In this document: piece by piece, positions 10,401 to 19,964 of the stretch
Position numbering within the stretch: position 1 is the first letter of the stretch
Layout: each line of letters begins with the position of its first letter
Assembly (NCBI RefSeq): GCF_004295645.1
Contig: NZ_CP034752.1
Span: forward strand, 1 to 64,000
Length of the DNA: 64,000 bases
From: Limnobaculum zhutongyuii
GTDB taxonomy: Bacteria; Pseudomonadota; Gammaproteobacteria; Enterobacterales; Enterobacteriaceae
Reading direction: 5' to 3'
Translations under genes and position numbers: made by a program
Notes under the pieces: generated by a model
What the model was told of the DNA's origin: nothing
The model's input: only the letters and a program-made list of their open reading frames with translations
The model's database searches: none

Positions 10401-13400
10401 ACCACAGCATTACCACCACTGAAACAGATCCGGCAGGTAACCAAAGTGAACCATCGGATCCGATTAAATTTACTGTGGATGATGTTCCACCACCGAAACC
10501 GGCCATACCAGAAATCACCGATGACTATGGTGATATCACAGGTGCAATTACAGACGGTAAGGTGACCGATGATACGACACCGACATTCAGTGGCGAAGAT
10601 GCTAAGCCGGGCGACATTATCAAAGTAATTGATAACGGTGAAGTGATTGGTTCAACCACTGTTGGTGACGACGGTACCTGGACCTTTACGCCGGAAACTG
10701 AGTTAGGTGAGGGCGAACACACCATCGAAGTTGTTGAGTTTGATCCGAAGACTGGCAATACCGGTGAAAAATCAGACCCAATAACGTTTGAAGTGGACAC
10801 TACTCCGCCAGCTAAACCAGCTATTGATAGCGTTATTGATGACGAAGGTTCGATTACTGGTCCAATTATTAGCGGTGGTGTTACCGACGATACAACTCCA
10901 ACCTTCTCAGGTGAAGGTGATGCTGGCGATGTCATTACATTTACAGATAATGGTACCGTTATTGGTAGCGTGAAAATTGATGAAAACGGTAGCTGGAAAT
11001 TTACTCCTGAAACCCCGCTGGATGAAGGTAAGCATAGCATTACTATCATTGAAACAGACCCGGCAGGTAACAAGAGCGAATCATCCGATCCGTTTATATT
11101 TACTGTAGATACTACGCCACCAGATCCGAGCAAGTTAGCTATCACCGGCGTTGAAGATAATGTGGGTGAAGTTACTGGTAATATCACTAATGGTAGTTCA
11201 ACTGACGATGCCAGCCCAGTGATTAGTGGTACTGGTACTAAAGGCGACACCATTGTTGTGTATGCAAAAGATGGTTCAGGCAATCATGAAATTGGTCGCG
11301 CAACGGTAGGTGATGACGGTAAGTGGAGTATGGAACCAACCACTCCATTACTGCCAGGTAGCAATGAGCTGACCGCAGTAGAAATCGATCCGGCGGGTAA
11401 TGCCACTGCTCCAAGCGCTACCTATACCATTACGCTGGATGTTTCTAAACCAACAGCACCAGTGATTGTTAACGTACTGGATGATGTCGGCCCTATTACT
11501 GGCGCATTGCAAAAAGGTGATGTGACGGACGATAACAAGCCAACAATCAATGGTACGGCTGAAGCTGGCTATACCGTTCGTATTTATGATGGTGCAACAT
11601 TGTTAGGTTCTGTTGCGGCTGACAGCAAAGGCATGTGGACATTTACACCAACCACCGCGCTGGCTGATGGTCAACACAATATTACTGCGACAGCAACCAG
11701 CACTATTGGTCAAACCAGCAAGCCAACCGGTATCTTCAACTTTGAAGTGGATACCAAGGCTCCATTGGCTGCCGATAGCCTGAAGATTACCGATGATGTG
11801 GGGGCTTATCAGGGACCACTGAAAGACGGTGATATCACGGATGATGCTACACCAACCTTTAGTGGTAAGGCTGAAGCCAACAGCACTGTGACTATCTATA
11901 ACGGTGATAACGCAATTGGTTCGACGAAAGCTGATGCCAGTGGTAACTGGTCATTTACGCCAAGTAATGCACTTGATGATGGTGACTATGCGTTCAGCAC
12001 AATAGTGACGGATAAAGCTGGTAACTCAAGCCCGGCAACGCCAGATGTTCATATTACTATCGATACCAGTAATGTAGTCGTCAGTATTACTCATTTGGTT
12101 GATGATGTGGGTGCGATCACCGGTGATATCACACCAAATGGCGTGACTGACGATACCAAACCAGAAATTATTGGTACTGGTAAAGCGGGCAGCACCATTA
12201 AGGTTTACGACGGTGTGGTTAAGTTAGGTGAAACCACCGTTAAGGCAGATGGTTCCTGGAGCTTCACACCAACAACGGCCTTAAATGAAGGCAAACATAG
12301 CATTACTGCTACAGCAACAGACAAGGCGGGGAATACCAGCCCGGCAACCTCTGCGTTTGAATTTACTGTAGATACAACTGCTCCATCTATCCCAACCATT
12401 GACTCAGCTAAAGACGATGTGGGGGCTATTCAGGGGCCACTGGTCAGCGGTGGAGTAACCGATGACTCCACACCAACGCTGATTGGTAAAGCAGAGAAAG
12501 GCAGTACTGTAATCGTTTATGACGGTGAAGCTGTTCTGGGTTCTACTGTTGCTGACAGTAATGGTGACTGGAGCTTCACACCGGCGACTCCGATTCTGGA
12601 AGGTGAGCATAAGTTCCATGTGACCGCGACAGATGAGGCAGGTAATGTTAGCAAGCCATCAAATGACTTTATCCTGATTACTGATTATACCGCCCCGGAT
12701 GCCAGCAAACTGGCCATTACGGGTGTGGACGATCAGGTGGGTGCAGTCACCGGTAATGTGAAATCAGGTGAGACCACGGATGACGCCCGTCCAACCATCA
12801 GCGGTACCGGCACCAAGGGTGACATCGTTATTGTGTACACCACCGATACGGTGAACGGTAAACATGAGATCGGTTCCGCGAAAGTGGGCGATGACGGCAA
12901 ATGGAGTCTGCAACCGGCTGCGTCACTGACTACCGGTGAGAATATCCTGACCGCAGTGGAAATGGATCTGGCGGGTAACACCACCAAGCCAAGTTCGTCC
13001 TACACCATTACGGTGGATACCGGCAGACCAGTACCGCCAGTAATTGAGAAGGTGCTGGATGATGTGGGCTCGATTACCGGCGCGCTGCAAAAAGGTGCGA
13101 TAACGGATGACAGCAAACCAACCATTACCGGTACAGCGGTAGAGAACGGCACGGTCACCATTTATGACAATGGTACGAAAATTGGTACTGCCAAGGTTGA
13201 TGCTGACGGTAAGTGGTCCTTCACGCCGGAGACGGCACTGAAAGACGGCAACCATAGCATTACTGCAGATGCCACCAATACCATTGGTCAGACCAGTGAG
13301 AAGACCGGTGCTTTTGACTTTATCGTTGATACCGTTGCCCCGGGACTGGTGACCAATCTGGTCATTACTGATGATGTGGGTGCCTATCAGGGGCCACTGA

Positions 13401-16400
13401 AAGACGGTGATATTACCGATGACAATACGCCAACCTTTACCGGTAAGGCGGAAGCCAACAGCACGGTCACTATTTATGACAACGGTACGAAAATTGGTAC
13501 TGCCAAGGTAGATGCCAGCGGTGACTGGTCATTTACTCCGGATGTTGCGCTGGCTGACGGTGATTATAAGTTCACCACCACGGTAATGGATGTGGCGGGT
13601 AACACCGGTGCAGCGACACCGGCAGTGAATATCACAATAGATACCACTAAGGTTGTGGTCAGTATCACTCAACTGCTTGACGATGTGGGTGCTATTACCG
13701 GCCCTATTACACCGAATGGAATGACCGACGATACCCGTCCGGAAATTATCGGTACCGGTAAAACTGGCAGCATCATTAAGGTGTATGACGGCAGCGCACT
13801 GCTGGGTTCAACCACCGTGAAGTCTGACGGCAACTGGACATTTACCCCAACTTCTTCTCTGGTTGAGGGAGAGCATAAGTTCCACGTTACGGCCATGGAT
13901 GCAGCGGGTAACATCAGTGGTAAATCCACCGACTTTATCCTGACCATGGACTTCACCGCACCGGATTACGATGCTCTGGCCATCACCGGTGTGAATGACG
14001 CCGTGGGAGCCGTCACGGGTAACGTGAAGTCAGGTGAGACCACGGATGACAGCCGTCCAACCATCAGCGGTACTGGGACTAAAGGTGATCTGATTACTGT
14101 TTACACCACTGACAGCACGGGTAATCATGTTATTGGCTCAGTGAAAGTGGGTGATGACGGCAAGTGGAGTCTGCAGCCAACTTCTGCGCTGACCACCGGT
14201 GAAAACGTGTTTACTGCGGTGGAAATGGATCCGGCGGGTAATACCACTAAGCCAAGTCCGTCGTACACCATTACGGTGGATACCGGTAAACCAAATGCCC
14301 CAACCATTGATTCCGTAATGGATGATATGGGTACCATCACCGGTGAGTTAAAAGACGGTGATTTTACTGACGACAACAAACCGACGATCTCTGGTACCGC
14401 GACTTCAGCCAAAGGTGGAACAGTCACCATCTATAACGATGGTACAAAAATCGGTACGGCAACAGTTGATGCTGACGGTAAGTGGACATTCACTCCGGCG
14501 ACAGCACTGAATGATGGTACGTATAAGATCACTGTTGATGCGACCAATACGGTCGGTCAAATCAGTGATAAGAGCGATACCTTCAACTTTACCGTTGATA
14601 CTGTTGCTCCGGGAGCAGTAACCGATCTGGCGATCACTGATGATGTAGGTGATTACAAAGGACCACTGAAAGACAACGATACCACCGATGACAATACGCC
14701 AACCTTCACTGGTAAAGCGGAAGCCAATGGTATTGTGACTATCTATGATGGCACAACTGCACTTGGTTCTGTCAAAGCGGGTAGCGATGGTAGCTGGACG
14801 TTCACTCCGACTGTATTGAAAGATGGTGACTATGAGTTCACTACCAAGGTAACAGATGCAGCAGGTAATACTGGTGCGGCGACACCAGTGGTACATATAA
14901 CCGTTGATACCAGTACGTTAGCGGTGGCCATTACTAAACTGGAAGATAACGTCGGTGATATCACTGGTCCGATTAAGAATGGTGGCTTCACGGATGATAC
15001 TCAACCGGAAGTGATTGGTACTGCTAAAGCGGACAGTATTGTCAAAGTATACGATGGTGCAACACTGCTAGGTTCAACCACGGCAGATGCAAATGGTGAC
15101 TGGAGCTTTACGCCAGCAACCGCATTGTCTCAGGGTGAACACAGCATTACTGCGAAAGCAACCGATAAGTCTGGTAACACTAGTACTGCAACGGATCCGT
15201 TCAAGTTCACGATTGATACCGTGGCGCCAACTAAGCCGACTATCGAATCAGCAGAAGATAACGTGGGTACTATCACCGGTACGCTGCATAGCGGTGACTC
15301 TACCGATGATTCCATGCCAACTCTGACCGGTAAGGCTGAAAAAGACAGTATCGTAAGCGTATACGATGGTACGACTCTGCTGGGTACAACAACAGCAAAT
15401 AGCAGCGGTGTGTGGACATTCACTACCGATGAGTTGACTGAAACCACGCATACGTTCCACGTAACGTCTACGGATGCGGCAGGCAACGTCAGTGTTAAAT
15501 CTGATGACTTTACCCTGATTATGGACTACACCAAGCCTGATCCGAGCAAGTTGGCTATCACTGGCGTGGACGATCAGGTTGGTATCATCAAAGGTAACGT
15601 TGTTTCTGGCGGCACCACCGATGACACCCGTCCAACCATCAGCGGTACCGGTACGAAGAATGACATCATTACGGTGTACACTACGGACAGCACTGGTAAG
15701 CATGTGATTGGTAGCACTACCGTTGATGCAGATGGCAAGTGGAAACTGCAACCAGCAACGGCGCTGGCTGAAGGTTCAAACGTGTTCACTGCAGTGGAAA
15801 CGGATCTGGTGGGTTTATCAACTGACCCAAGTGCTCCATATACCATTACCTTAGACACCTATGTCTCAGATGCGAAGATTGCTATTACTGCGATCACTGA
15901 TGACACAGGCGGCTCCAGTACTGACTTTATCACCAATGATAATACGTTGTTGATTAGCGGTACGCTGGATAAGGCTCTGCAGTCTGATGAGACAGTAGAA
16001 GTTAGTCTGGATAATGGTACAACCTGGACTCGTGCAGGTACGGTAACCGACAGCACCTGGACAGTCGATCTGCAAAGTAAAGTGCTGGCTGATGGAGATT
16101 ACACCATCAAAGCCCGCGTGGTGGATACTGCCGGTAACGTTGGTAGCACCGATTCTCATGCGCTGACCATTATCACTGAAGGTCGTGATATGGAAGGTCT
16201 GAGTACGACTACGAAGATCACTACCGATACCAGTCATGGTCTGGTAGCCGGTGACCTGTTCAGCCACAGTGCAACACTCACTAACACTGATATGGTTACC
16301 CGTGACCGTAACGTGACAGTAGCAGGTACCCTGAGTGCAGCTCTGTTAACGGGTGAAAAACTACAGATCTCGCTGGATAACGGCGCGACCTGGAAAACGC

Positions 16401-19400
16401 TCACGATGACAGGTAATAACTGGAGCTACGTGTTGCCGGAGGTTTCTGCGGACACCACATATAAGTTCAAGCTTCAGGTGGTTGATAATGCCGGTAATCT
16501 GGGTAGAAACACCACGTTTGATGACTTCTACAAGGTTGTGATTGATCTGACCGTGCCAGATGCGCTTGTGGCTGCTCCAGATATTGCTACGCACGTTAGC
16601 ACCAAAGACTCATTCACCTTCGATAGCAGCCATTATGGTGCAGTAGAAGCGGGTACCATCGTAGCGCTGGTCAGCGATGAAAATGGTAACGGCAACTATC
16701 AGGAAGGTTTGGATCAGGTACTGGCGTTTGCTACAGCGAATGCGGACGGCTCCTGGAGCATGACCACTAAGTTACCGGCAGGGGCACATAACCTGGCGTT
16801 TATAGTGTGGGATGCCGCAGGTAACCACTCAAGTATGGGAGCTAGTACCAGCGTTGGTGTAACTGACGGTGAAGGCAGCTTGTTGATTACTCAGAAGTGG
16901 GGCGGAACAACTGACGCAGATGGTCGTGGCCTTAACGCCGCAGCAGTCACAATCAGTCAGGACGGTTTGTGGTCATTCTTCCAGAGCGTACGTGGTACGA
17001 CGGGTTCAAATACCGCTAACGCCGGTCGCGTGTATACCGCAACCGATCAGGAGAACTACACCTCTACTTATCTGGCTCAGCCGTCCACCACAAATGGTGC
17101 TGGTTATAACCTCGATAGTAACAACTATAGTCGTTACGTGAACTCAGCGGTATTTGCGGATATTAACCGCGATGGTTACACCGATGTGATGTCACAAATC
17201 AGTGCGTACCAGAACGATGGCCGTACAGCCTACTGGATGCAAAATGCAGACGGTACCTTCTCACCGAAAGTAGTGGATCAGGGAACCCTGAACCACCTGG
17301 GCGGTGTGATTGCCTATGACCGTGAAGGTGACGGCTATCTGGACTTCGTGCTGGCAGACTCCGAGTCAGACTCCATTTCATTCCTGAAGAATGTTAAGGG
17401 AGTACTGTCTTACGAGAAAGTATCCGGTTTTGATAACGGTCATCCAGGCGGCGCTATTCCGGCAGCCCTGAGTATCATGCACGAAGTTGGTGCGGTGGAT
17501 ATCGATAACAACGGTACCGTCGATATTACAGCGCACATTGACTACAACGGTGCGGGTAGCTACGTAGGTAATACTTCACGTGGCCTGGGTATTCTGTATA
17601 ACCAGCTTGCTAATGACGGTACAGGAAAAACCAAGTTCGGCCTCGTCGGTTACTACGCCAACGTATTCACCAATGATGGTCATGAAGACTACGGTAACCT
17701 GTCCATCTCGATGACCTATGCGGACTTTAACGGTGATGGCTGGCTGGATTTGTTCCTGAGTCGTGGTTCTAAAGCGGGGGCTAACAGCGATGAAAGCCGT
17801 ATCTACCTGAATGATGGTACCGGTAGATTGATTACTCAGGACAATCAGGCACTGTGGTTTGGTGACAATCTGGCTGGCGGTACCTCGCTGGCGGTGGACT
17901 GGAACCATGACGGTAAAATGGACATTATCGAAATTCCACGATCCGGTGTGAACGGTAGTCCAACGTTGTATACCAACATGGGTACTGATATCTGGAATGG
18001 CGGCGGTGTTAGCCTGACGGGTTCTACTAAGTTTAGTGATATTACTGGTGCTGTAGCACTGGATTACGACTGGGATGGCTCGATGGACATCGTGCTATAT
18101 CGTGCAAGCAGCAATGATACTGCTGTGGTAACCAGTACTAACTCTGCTCCAACGCTGTTGGTGAAAAACACCAATATCGCGGCGGACGGCACCAGCCTGC
18201 AGATCCGTATTGTTGACGGTTTTGGCATCAATACCTACTACAGTAATACCGTTAAGTTGTATGACTCTAAAGGTGCCTGTGTTGCTACACAGCTGATTAA
18301 CCCGCAGGCGTCTGGTTCCAGTAACAGTATGGGTCTGGTCAGCTTCTTTGGATTAGATCCGAAAGAAGTGTACTCGGTGCAATTGCTGCGTATCACCAAT
18401 GGCGTCACCGACCATGTGGGTTCAGTCCCACTGATCGGAGGTATTATCAACAGCACGGTTAACGCTAACTGGGGTGGTCTGACAACCAGTAAGTCGCACG
18501 ATGCCTACGTACTGACGGCAGAAAGCTTAGATGCCTCCAACAATACGGTAGGAACGGGCGGTATTATCGGTACCGGTTATAACGATACTTTCTTCGGCTC
18601 TGGTGGGGATGATACCTACACCGGCGGTGGCGGCTGGAACCTGATCATGAGTGGTCAGCAAGTCTGGAGCGCAACTGCAGGTCTGGATATTGTTGATTAC
18701 AGCCGTTCAGCATCCGCTATTACAGCTAACCTGATGACTGGTGTTGCAACGGGTTGGGGTACTGACAAGTTAGTCAGTATTGAAGGCCTGATTGGTTCTG
18801 CACAGGGCGATACGTTCACTGATAATGCGGCGAATAACCTGTTTGAAGGACGTGGTGGCAATGACACCTTCTACCTGACTAACGGTGGTAATGATGTACT
18901 GATGTATAAAGTGCTGCCAGGCAAGAGCAGTGATGCAGCAGGTGGTAATGGTCATGACACGGTATATGGCTTCACAGTGGGTAATCTGCTGACGAACGAC
19001 AATGCCGACCTGATCGACCTGAGCGATCTGTTGGATTATTCCGGTCCGTTATCCTGCTTTATGGATGAAGGCGTCATGACGCTGGATTATGCTTCTCAGG
19101 GAATACTGAAATTCCTGAAAGTAGAGCAGGTAGGTGGCGATACCATCATCAGCATTGACCGTGATGGTTCTGGTGGTGCGTATGGCTTCCAGGAACTGAT
19201 AACGCTGAAAGGTGTGAGTACCGACCTGGTGACGCTGTTGTCTAACAACCAGATCGAAGTAGGTGACGATAGCTTGATGCATAGAGTTTCTGGCACACAG
19301 ACTCTGGTATCGACAACACATGAATCACTGATGTCCATTTCTCAGATGTTTACCTCCGGTGACGATATTTTGTTCGGCACCGATAAGGCAGACATTCTGA

Positions 19401-19879
19401 TGGGTGGTCTGGGCAACGATACCTTTATCCATATCGGTACGGGTGATCAGGTCATGGGTGGCGCAGGTAACGATGTTATCAAGCTGGCTTCAACAGATTT
19501 CGCTTATATCTCTGGTGATGAGGGTATCGACACCCTGATTCTGGAAGGTAAAAACGAGCTGTTAGATCTGGGCGCGTTAAAAGACAAGCTGGAATCAATA
19601 GAGATATTCGACATGGGTGACGCAAGTAACACCATGAAAGTATCTCTGGATGATGTTCTGCGTCTGGGTTCAGAAGAACTGGCAATTCACAGTGGTCACA
19701 AAGCGATTGTCGTCAATGGTGAAGAAGGCAGCACCCTGAAGTTAGAGGGTGGTGATGGCCAGTGGACAATGTCGCAAAGCAATTATCAGCATGACGGTAA
19801 TACTTATAACGTCTGGACTGTAAGTACCTCAGGTATTGAGGTTCTGGTCGAGAATACAGTGAACCCGATCATTATGTAA
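7478..19879 (+). CDS. Giant BapA/LapA-like type I-secreted adhesin 1 (4133 aa)
   Basis: This is a surface adhesin predicted to be exported by the neighbouring type I system. Residues 1-141 form a BapA/LapF-type prefix module (MNTNASLLVN...), followed by a hydrophobic segment LLALWPWFLGAAAVAG at about 143-158 and a charged linker. From about residue 190 to 2800 there are some 25 Ig-like repeats of about 104 aa, with the pattern DDVG..TG..TDD..PT..G....G..V.IYD and a closing TD.AGN...VDT. Three more divergent Ig-like domains follow. Residues 3228-3530 carry Asp-rich Ca-binding loops of FG-GAP/VCBS type (DINRDGYTD, DFNGDGWLD, DWNHDGKMD). RTX-like repeats (GRGGNDTF, GGLGNDTF) start near 3697. The end VENTVNPIIM resembles the VCA0849-type secretion tail. 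One repeat is a D/E chimera and one lacks 17 residues. Adhesion and biofilm function is inferred. Confidence 0.9.
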   Translation: MNTNASLLVNSGSGASQVVAIDSGKPIKIKIQPGSKYLLKNNDNNFAPENITLLRNGDDLCIILEGDSTPAVVIEDYYVSGNSEPLLGMAEDGQLYAYIVTDGSSFGEGYLFDNGVLAPAALGGMPLGDGAYLFEETDHDMGLLALWPWFLGAAAVAGIVGNAIYEHNKDNDHHSDPAPAPLPTAREASVPTLEGALDQTGSITGPIAYGSYTDENHPVIYGTGYAGDTINIYDNGVLIGTAIVAADGNWSFTPEAALNDGSHSITITQSNSDGSVSKPSDDLSFIVDTVAPLRPLFGDIIDNVGPITGPIANGATTDDARPEVTGTGEPGNTITIFINGNEAGKATVDSNGNWTWTPETDLNDGHYQLTITETDKAGNVSPVSPTFDFNVDTSSPAKPAIPEVMDNHGDITGPIHSGDVTDETKPTFNGGGAEPGEIIKVIDNGEVIGSTVVDDKGNWEWTPEDPLPEGKHEIEIVVVDPTTDKESETSDPISFEIDITPPVKPDAPTATDNYGDTTGTIKPGDVTDDATPTFNGGGEPGDTIIIRDGDDIIGSTVVDEDGKWEWTPETKLEDGDHSITVTEKDPAGNESDPSDPITFEVDTIPPVKPDAPTATDNYGDTTGTIKPGDVTDDATPTFNGGGEPGDTIIIRDGDDIIGSTVVDEDGKWEWTPETKLEDGDHSITVTEKDPAGNESDPSDPITFEVDTIPPVKPDAPTATDNYGDTTGTIKPGDVTDDATPTFNGGGEPGDTIIIRDGDDIIGSTVVDEDGKWEWTPETKLEDGDHSITVTEKDPAGNESDPSDPITFEVDTIPPVKPDAPTATDNYGDTTGTIKPGDTIIIRDGDDIIGSTVVDEDGKWEWTPETKLEDGDHSITVTEKDPAGNESDPSDPITFEVDTIPPVKPDAPTATDNYGDTTGTIKPGDVTDDATPTFNGGGEPGDTIIIRDGDDIIGSTVVDEDGKWEWTPETKLEDGDHSITTTETDPAGNQSEPSDPIKFTVDDVPPPKPAIPEITDDYGDITGAITDGKVTDDTTPTFSGEDAKPGDIIKVIDNGEVIGSTTVGDDGTWTFTPETELGEGEHTIEVVEFDPKTGNTGEKSDPITFEVDTTPPAKPAIDSVIDDEGSITGPIISGGVTDDTTPTFSGEGDAGDVITFTDNGTVIGSVKIDENGSWKFTPETPLDEGKHSITIIETDPAGNKSESSDPFIFTVDTTPPDPSKLAITGVEDNVGEVTGNITNGSSTDDASPVISGTGTKGDTIVVYAKDGSGNHEIGRATVGDDGKWSMEPTTPLLPGSNELTAVEIDPAGNATAPSATYTITLDVSKPTAPVIVNVLDDVGPITGALQKGDVTDDNKPTINGTAEAGYTVRIYDGATLLGSVAADSKGMWTFTPTTALADGQHNITATATSTIGQTSKPTGIFNFEVDTKAPLAADSLKITDDVGAYQGPLKDGDITDDATPTFSGKAEANSTVTIYNGDNAIGSTKADASGNWSFTPSNALDDGDYAFSTIVTDKAGNSSPATPDVHITIDTSNVVVSITHLVDDVGAITGDITPNGVTDDTKPEIIGTGKAGSTIKVYDGVVKLGETTVKADGSWSFTPTTALNEGKHSITATATDKAGNTSPATSAFEFTVDTTAPSIPTIDSAKDDVGAIQGPLVSGGVTDDSTPTLIGKAEKGSTVIVYDGEAVLGSTVADSNGDWSFTPATPILEGEHKFHVTATDEAGNVSKPSNDFILITDYTAPDASKLAITGVDDQVGAVTGNVKSGETTDDARPTISGTGTKGDIVIVYTTDTVNGKHEIGSAKVGDDGKWSLQPAASLTTGENILTAVEMDLAGNTTKPSSSYTITVDTGRPVPPVIEKVLDDVGSITGALQKGAITDDSKPTITGTAVENGTVTIYDNGTKIGTAKVDADGKWSFTPETALKDGNHSITADATNTIGQTSEKTGAFDFIVDTVAPGLVTNLVITDDVGAYQGPLKDGDITDDNTPTFTGKAEANSTVTIYDNGTKIGTAKVDASGDWSFTPDVALADGDYKFTTTVMDVAGNTGAATPAVNITIDTTKVVVSITQLLDDVGAITGPITPNGMTDDTRPEIIGTGKTGSIIKVYDGSALLGSTTVKSDGNWTFTPTSSLVEGEHKFHVTAMDAAGNISGKSTDFILTMDFTAPDYDALAITGVNDAVGAVTGNVKSGETTDDSRPTISGTGTKGDLITVYTTDSTGNHVIGSVKVGDDGKWSLQPTSALTTGENVFTAVEMDPAGNTTKPSPSYTITVDTGKPNAPTIDSVMDDMGTITGELKDGDFTDDNKPTISGTATSAKGGTVTIYNDGTKIGTATVDADGKWTFTPATALNDGTYKITVDATNTVGQISDKSDTFNFTVDTVAPGAVTDLAITDDVGDYKGPLKDNDTTDDNTPTFTGKAEANGIVTIYDGTTALGSVKAGSDGSWTFTPTVLKDGDYEFTTKVTDAAGNTGAATPVVHITVDTSTLAVAITKLEDNVGDITGPIKNGGFTDDTQPEVIGTAKADSIVKVYDGATLLGSTTADANGDWSFTPATALSQGEHSITAKATDKSGNTSTATDPFKFTIDTVAPTKPTIESAEDNVGTITGTLHSGDSTDDSMPTLTGKAEKDSIVSVYDGTTLLGTTTANSSGVWTFTTDELTETTHTFHVTSTDAAGNVSVKSDDFTLIMDYTKPDPSKLAITGVDDQVGIIKGNVVSGGTTDDTRPTISGTGTKNDIITVYTTDSTGKHVIGSTTVDADGKWKLQPATALAEGSNVFTAVETDLVGLSTDPSAPYTITLDTYVSDAKIAITAITDDTGGSSTDFITNDNTLLISGTLDKALQSDETVEVSLDNGTTWTRAGTVTDSTWTVDLQSKVLADGDYTIKARVVDTAGNVGSTDSHALTIITEGRDMEGLSTTTKITTDTSHGLVAGDLFSHSATLTNTDMVTRDRNVTVAGTLSAALLTGEKLQISLDNGATWKTLTMTGNNWSYVLPEVSADTTYKFKLQVVDNAGNLGRNTTFDDFYKVVIDLTVPDALVAAPDIATHVSTKDSFTFDSSHYGAVEAGTIVALVSDENGNGNYQEGLDQVLAFATANADGSWSMTTKLPAGAHNLAFIVWDAAGNHSSMGASTSVGVTDGEGSLLITQKWGGTTDADGRGLNAAAVTISQDGLWSFFQSVRGTTGSNTANAGRVYTATDQENYTSTYLAQPSTTNGAGYNLDSNNYSRYVNSAVFADINRDGYTDVMSQISAYQNDGRTAYWMQNADGTFSPKVVDQGTLNHLGGVIAYDREGDGYLDFVLADSESDSISFLKNVKGVLSYEKVSGFDNGHPGGAIPAALSIMHEVGAVDIDNNGTVDITAHIDYNGAGSYVGNTSRGLGILYNQLANDGTGKTKFGLVGYYANVFTNDGHEDYGNLSISMTYADFNGDGWLDLFLSRGSKAGANSDESRIYLNDGTGRLITQDNQALWFGDNLAGGTSLAVDWNHDGKMDIIEIPRSGVNGSPTLYTNMGTDIWNGGGVSLTGSTKFSDITGAVALDYDWDGSMDIVLYRASSNDTAVVTSTNSAPTLLVKNTNIAADGTSLQIRIVDGFGINTYYSNTVKLYDSKGACVATQLINPQASGSSNSMGLVSFFGLDPKEVYSVQLLRITNGVTDHVGSVPLIGGIINSTVNANWGGLTTSKSHDAYVLTAESLDASNNTVGTGGIIGTGYNDTFFGSGGDDTYTGGGGWNLIMSGQQVWSATAGLDIVDYSRSASAITANLMTGVATGWGTDKLVSIEGLIGSAQGDTFTDNAANNLFEGRGGNDTFYLTNGGNDVLMYKVLPGKSSDAAGGNGHDTVYGFTVGNLLTNDNADLIDLSDLLDYSGPLSCFMDEGVMTLDYASQGILKFLKVEQVGGDTIISIDRDGSGGAYGFQELITLKGVSTDLVTLLSNNQIEVGDDSLMHRVSGTQTLVSTTHESLMSISQMFTSGDDILFGTDKADILMGGLGNDTFIHIGTGDQVMGGAGNDVIKLASTDFAYISGDEGIDTLILEGKNELLDLGALKDKLESIEIFDMGDASNTMKVSLDDVLRLGSEELAIHSGHKAIVVNGEEGSTLKLEGGDGQWTMSQSNYQHDGNTYNVWTVSTSGIEVLVENTVNPIIM
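8981..10489 (+). repeat. 312-bp near-identical tandem repeats (5 units)
   Basis: Five consecutive Ig-domain units begin with CCAGTTAAACCGGACGCACC at 8981, 9293, 9605, 9917 and 10178. Units 1-3 are 312 bp (104 codons) and almost identical. Unit 4 is 261 bp because 51 bp are missing at 9978-9988. Unit 5 diverges after about 10411. The array is visibly GC-richer than the gene around it. Confidence 0.95.
11120..15535 (+). repeat. Five-domain super-repeat region of adhesin 1
   Basis: A cycle of five distinct Ig-like domain types (A: PD..LAITGV; B: VIVNVLDDVG; C: LKITDDVGAYQG; D: VSITHLVDDVG; E: PTIDSAKDDVG) begins at 11120, 12695, 13961 and 15536. Intervals are 1575, 1266 and 1575 bp. The middle interval is short because domains D and E are fused into one. 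After 15536 only domain A of a further cycle is present. Confidence 0.85.
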
Positions 19880-19892
19880 TTGAGTGATTGAA

Positions 19893-19914
19893 GCGGCCGC
19901 CGTAAGGCGGTCGT
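19893..19914 (+). other. Intercistronic hairpin after adhesin 1
   Basis: CGGCCGCC at 19894-19901 pairs with GGCGGTCG at 19906-19913 (one G-T pair) around a GTAA loop, 13 bp after the adhesin stop. There is no T tract, so it is unlikely to be a full terminator. A hairpin with the same GTAA loop follows adhesin 2. Confidence 0.6.
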
Positions 19915-19964
19915 CTTCAGCACGCTGTTGAATTCATCAGTAACGGAATAACTCAGGGGTATAT

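Noticed and set aside
8981..10489. CRISPR-like array
   Set aside because: The 312-bp units are contiguous in-frame coding repeats without spacers.
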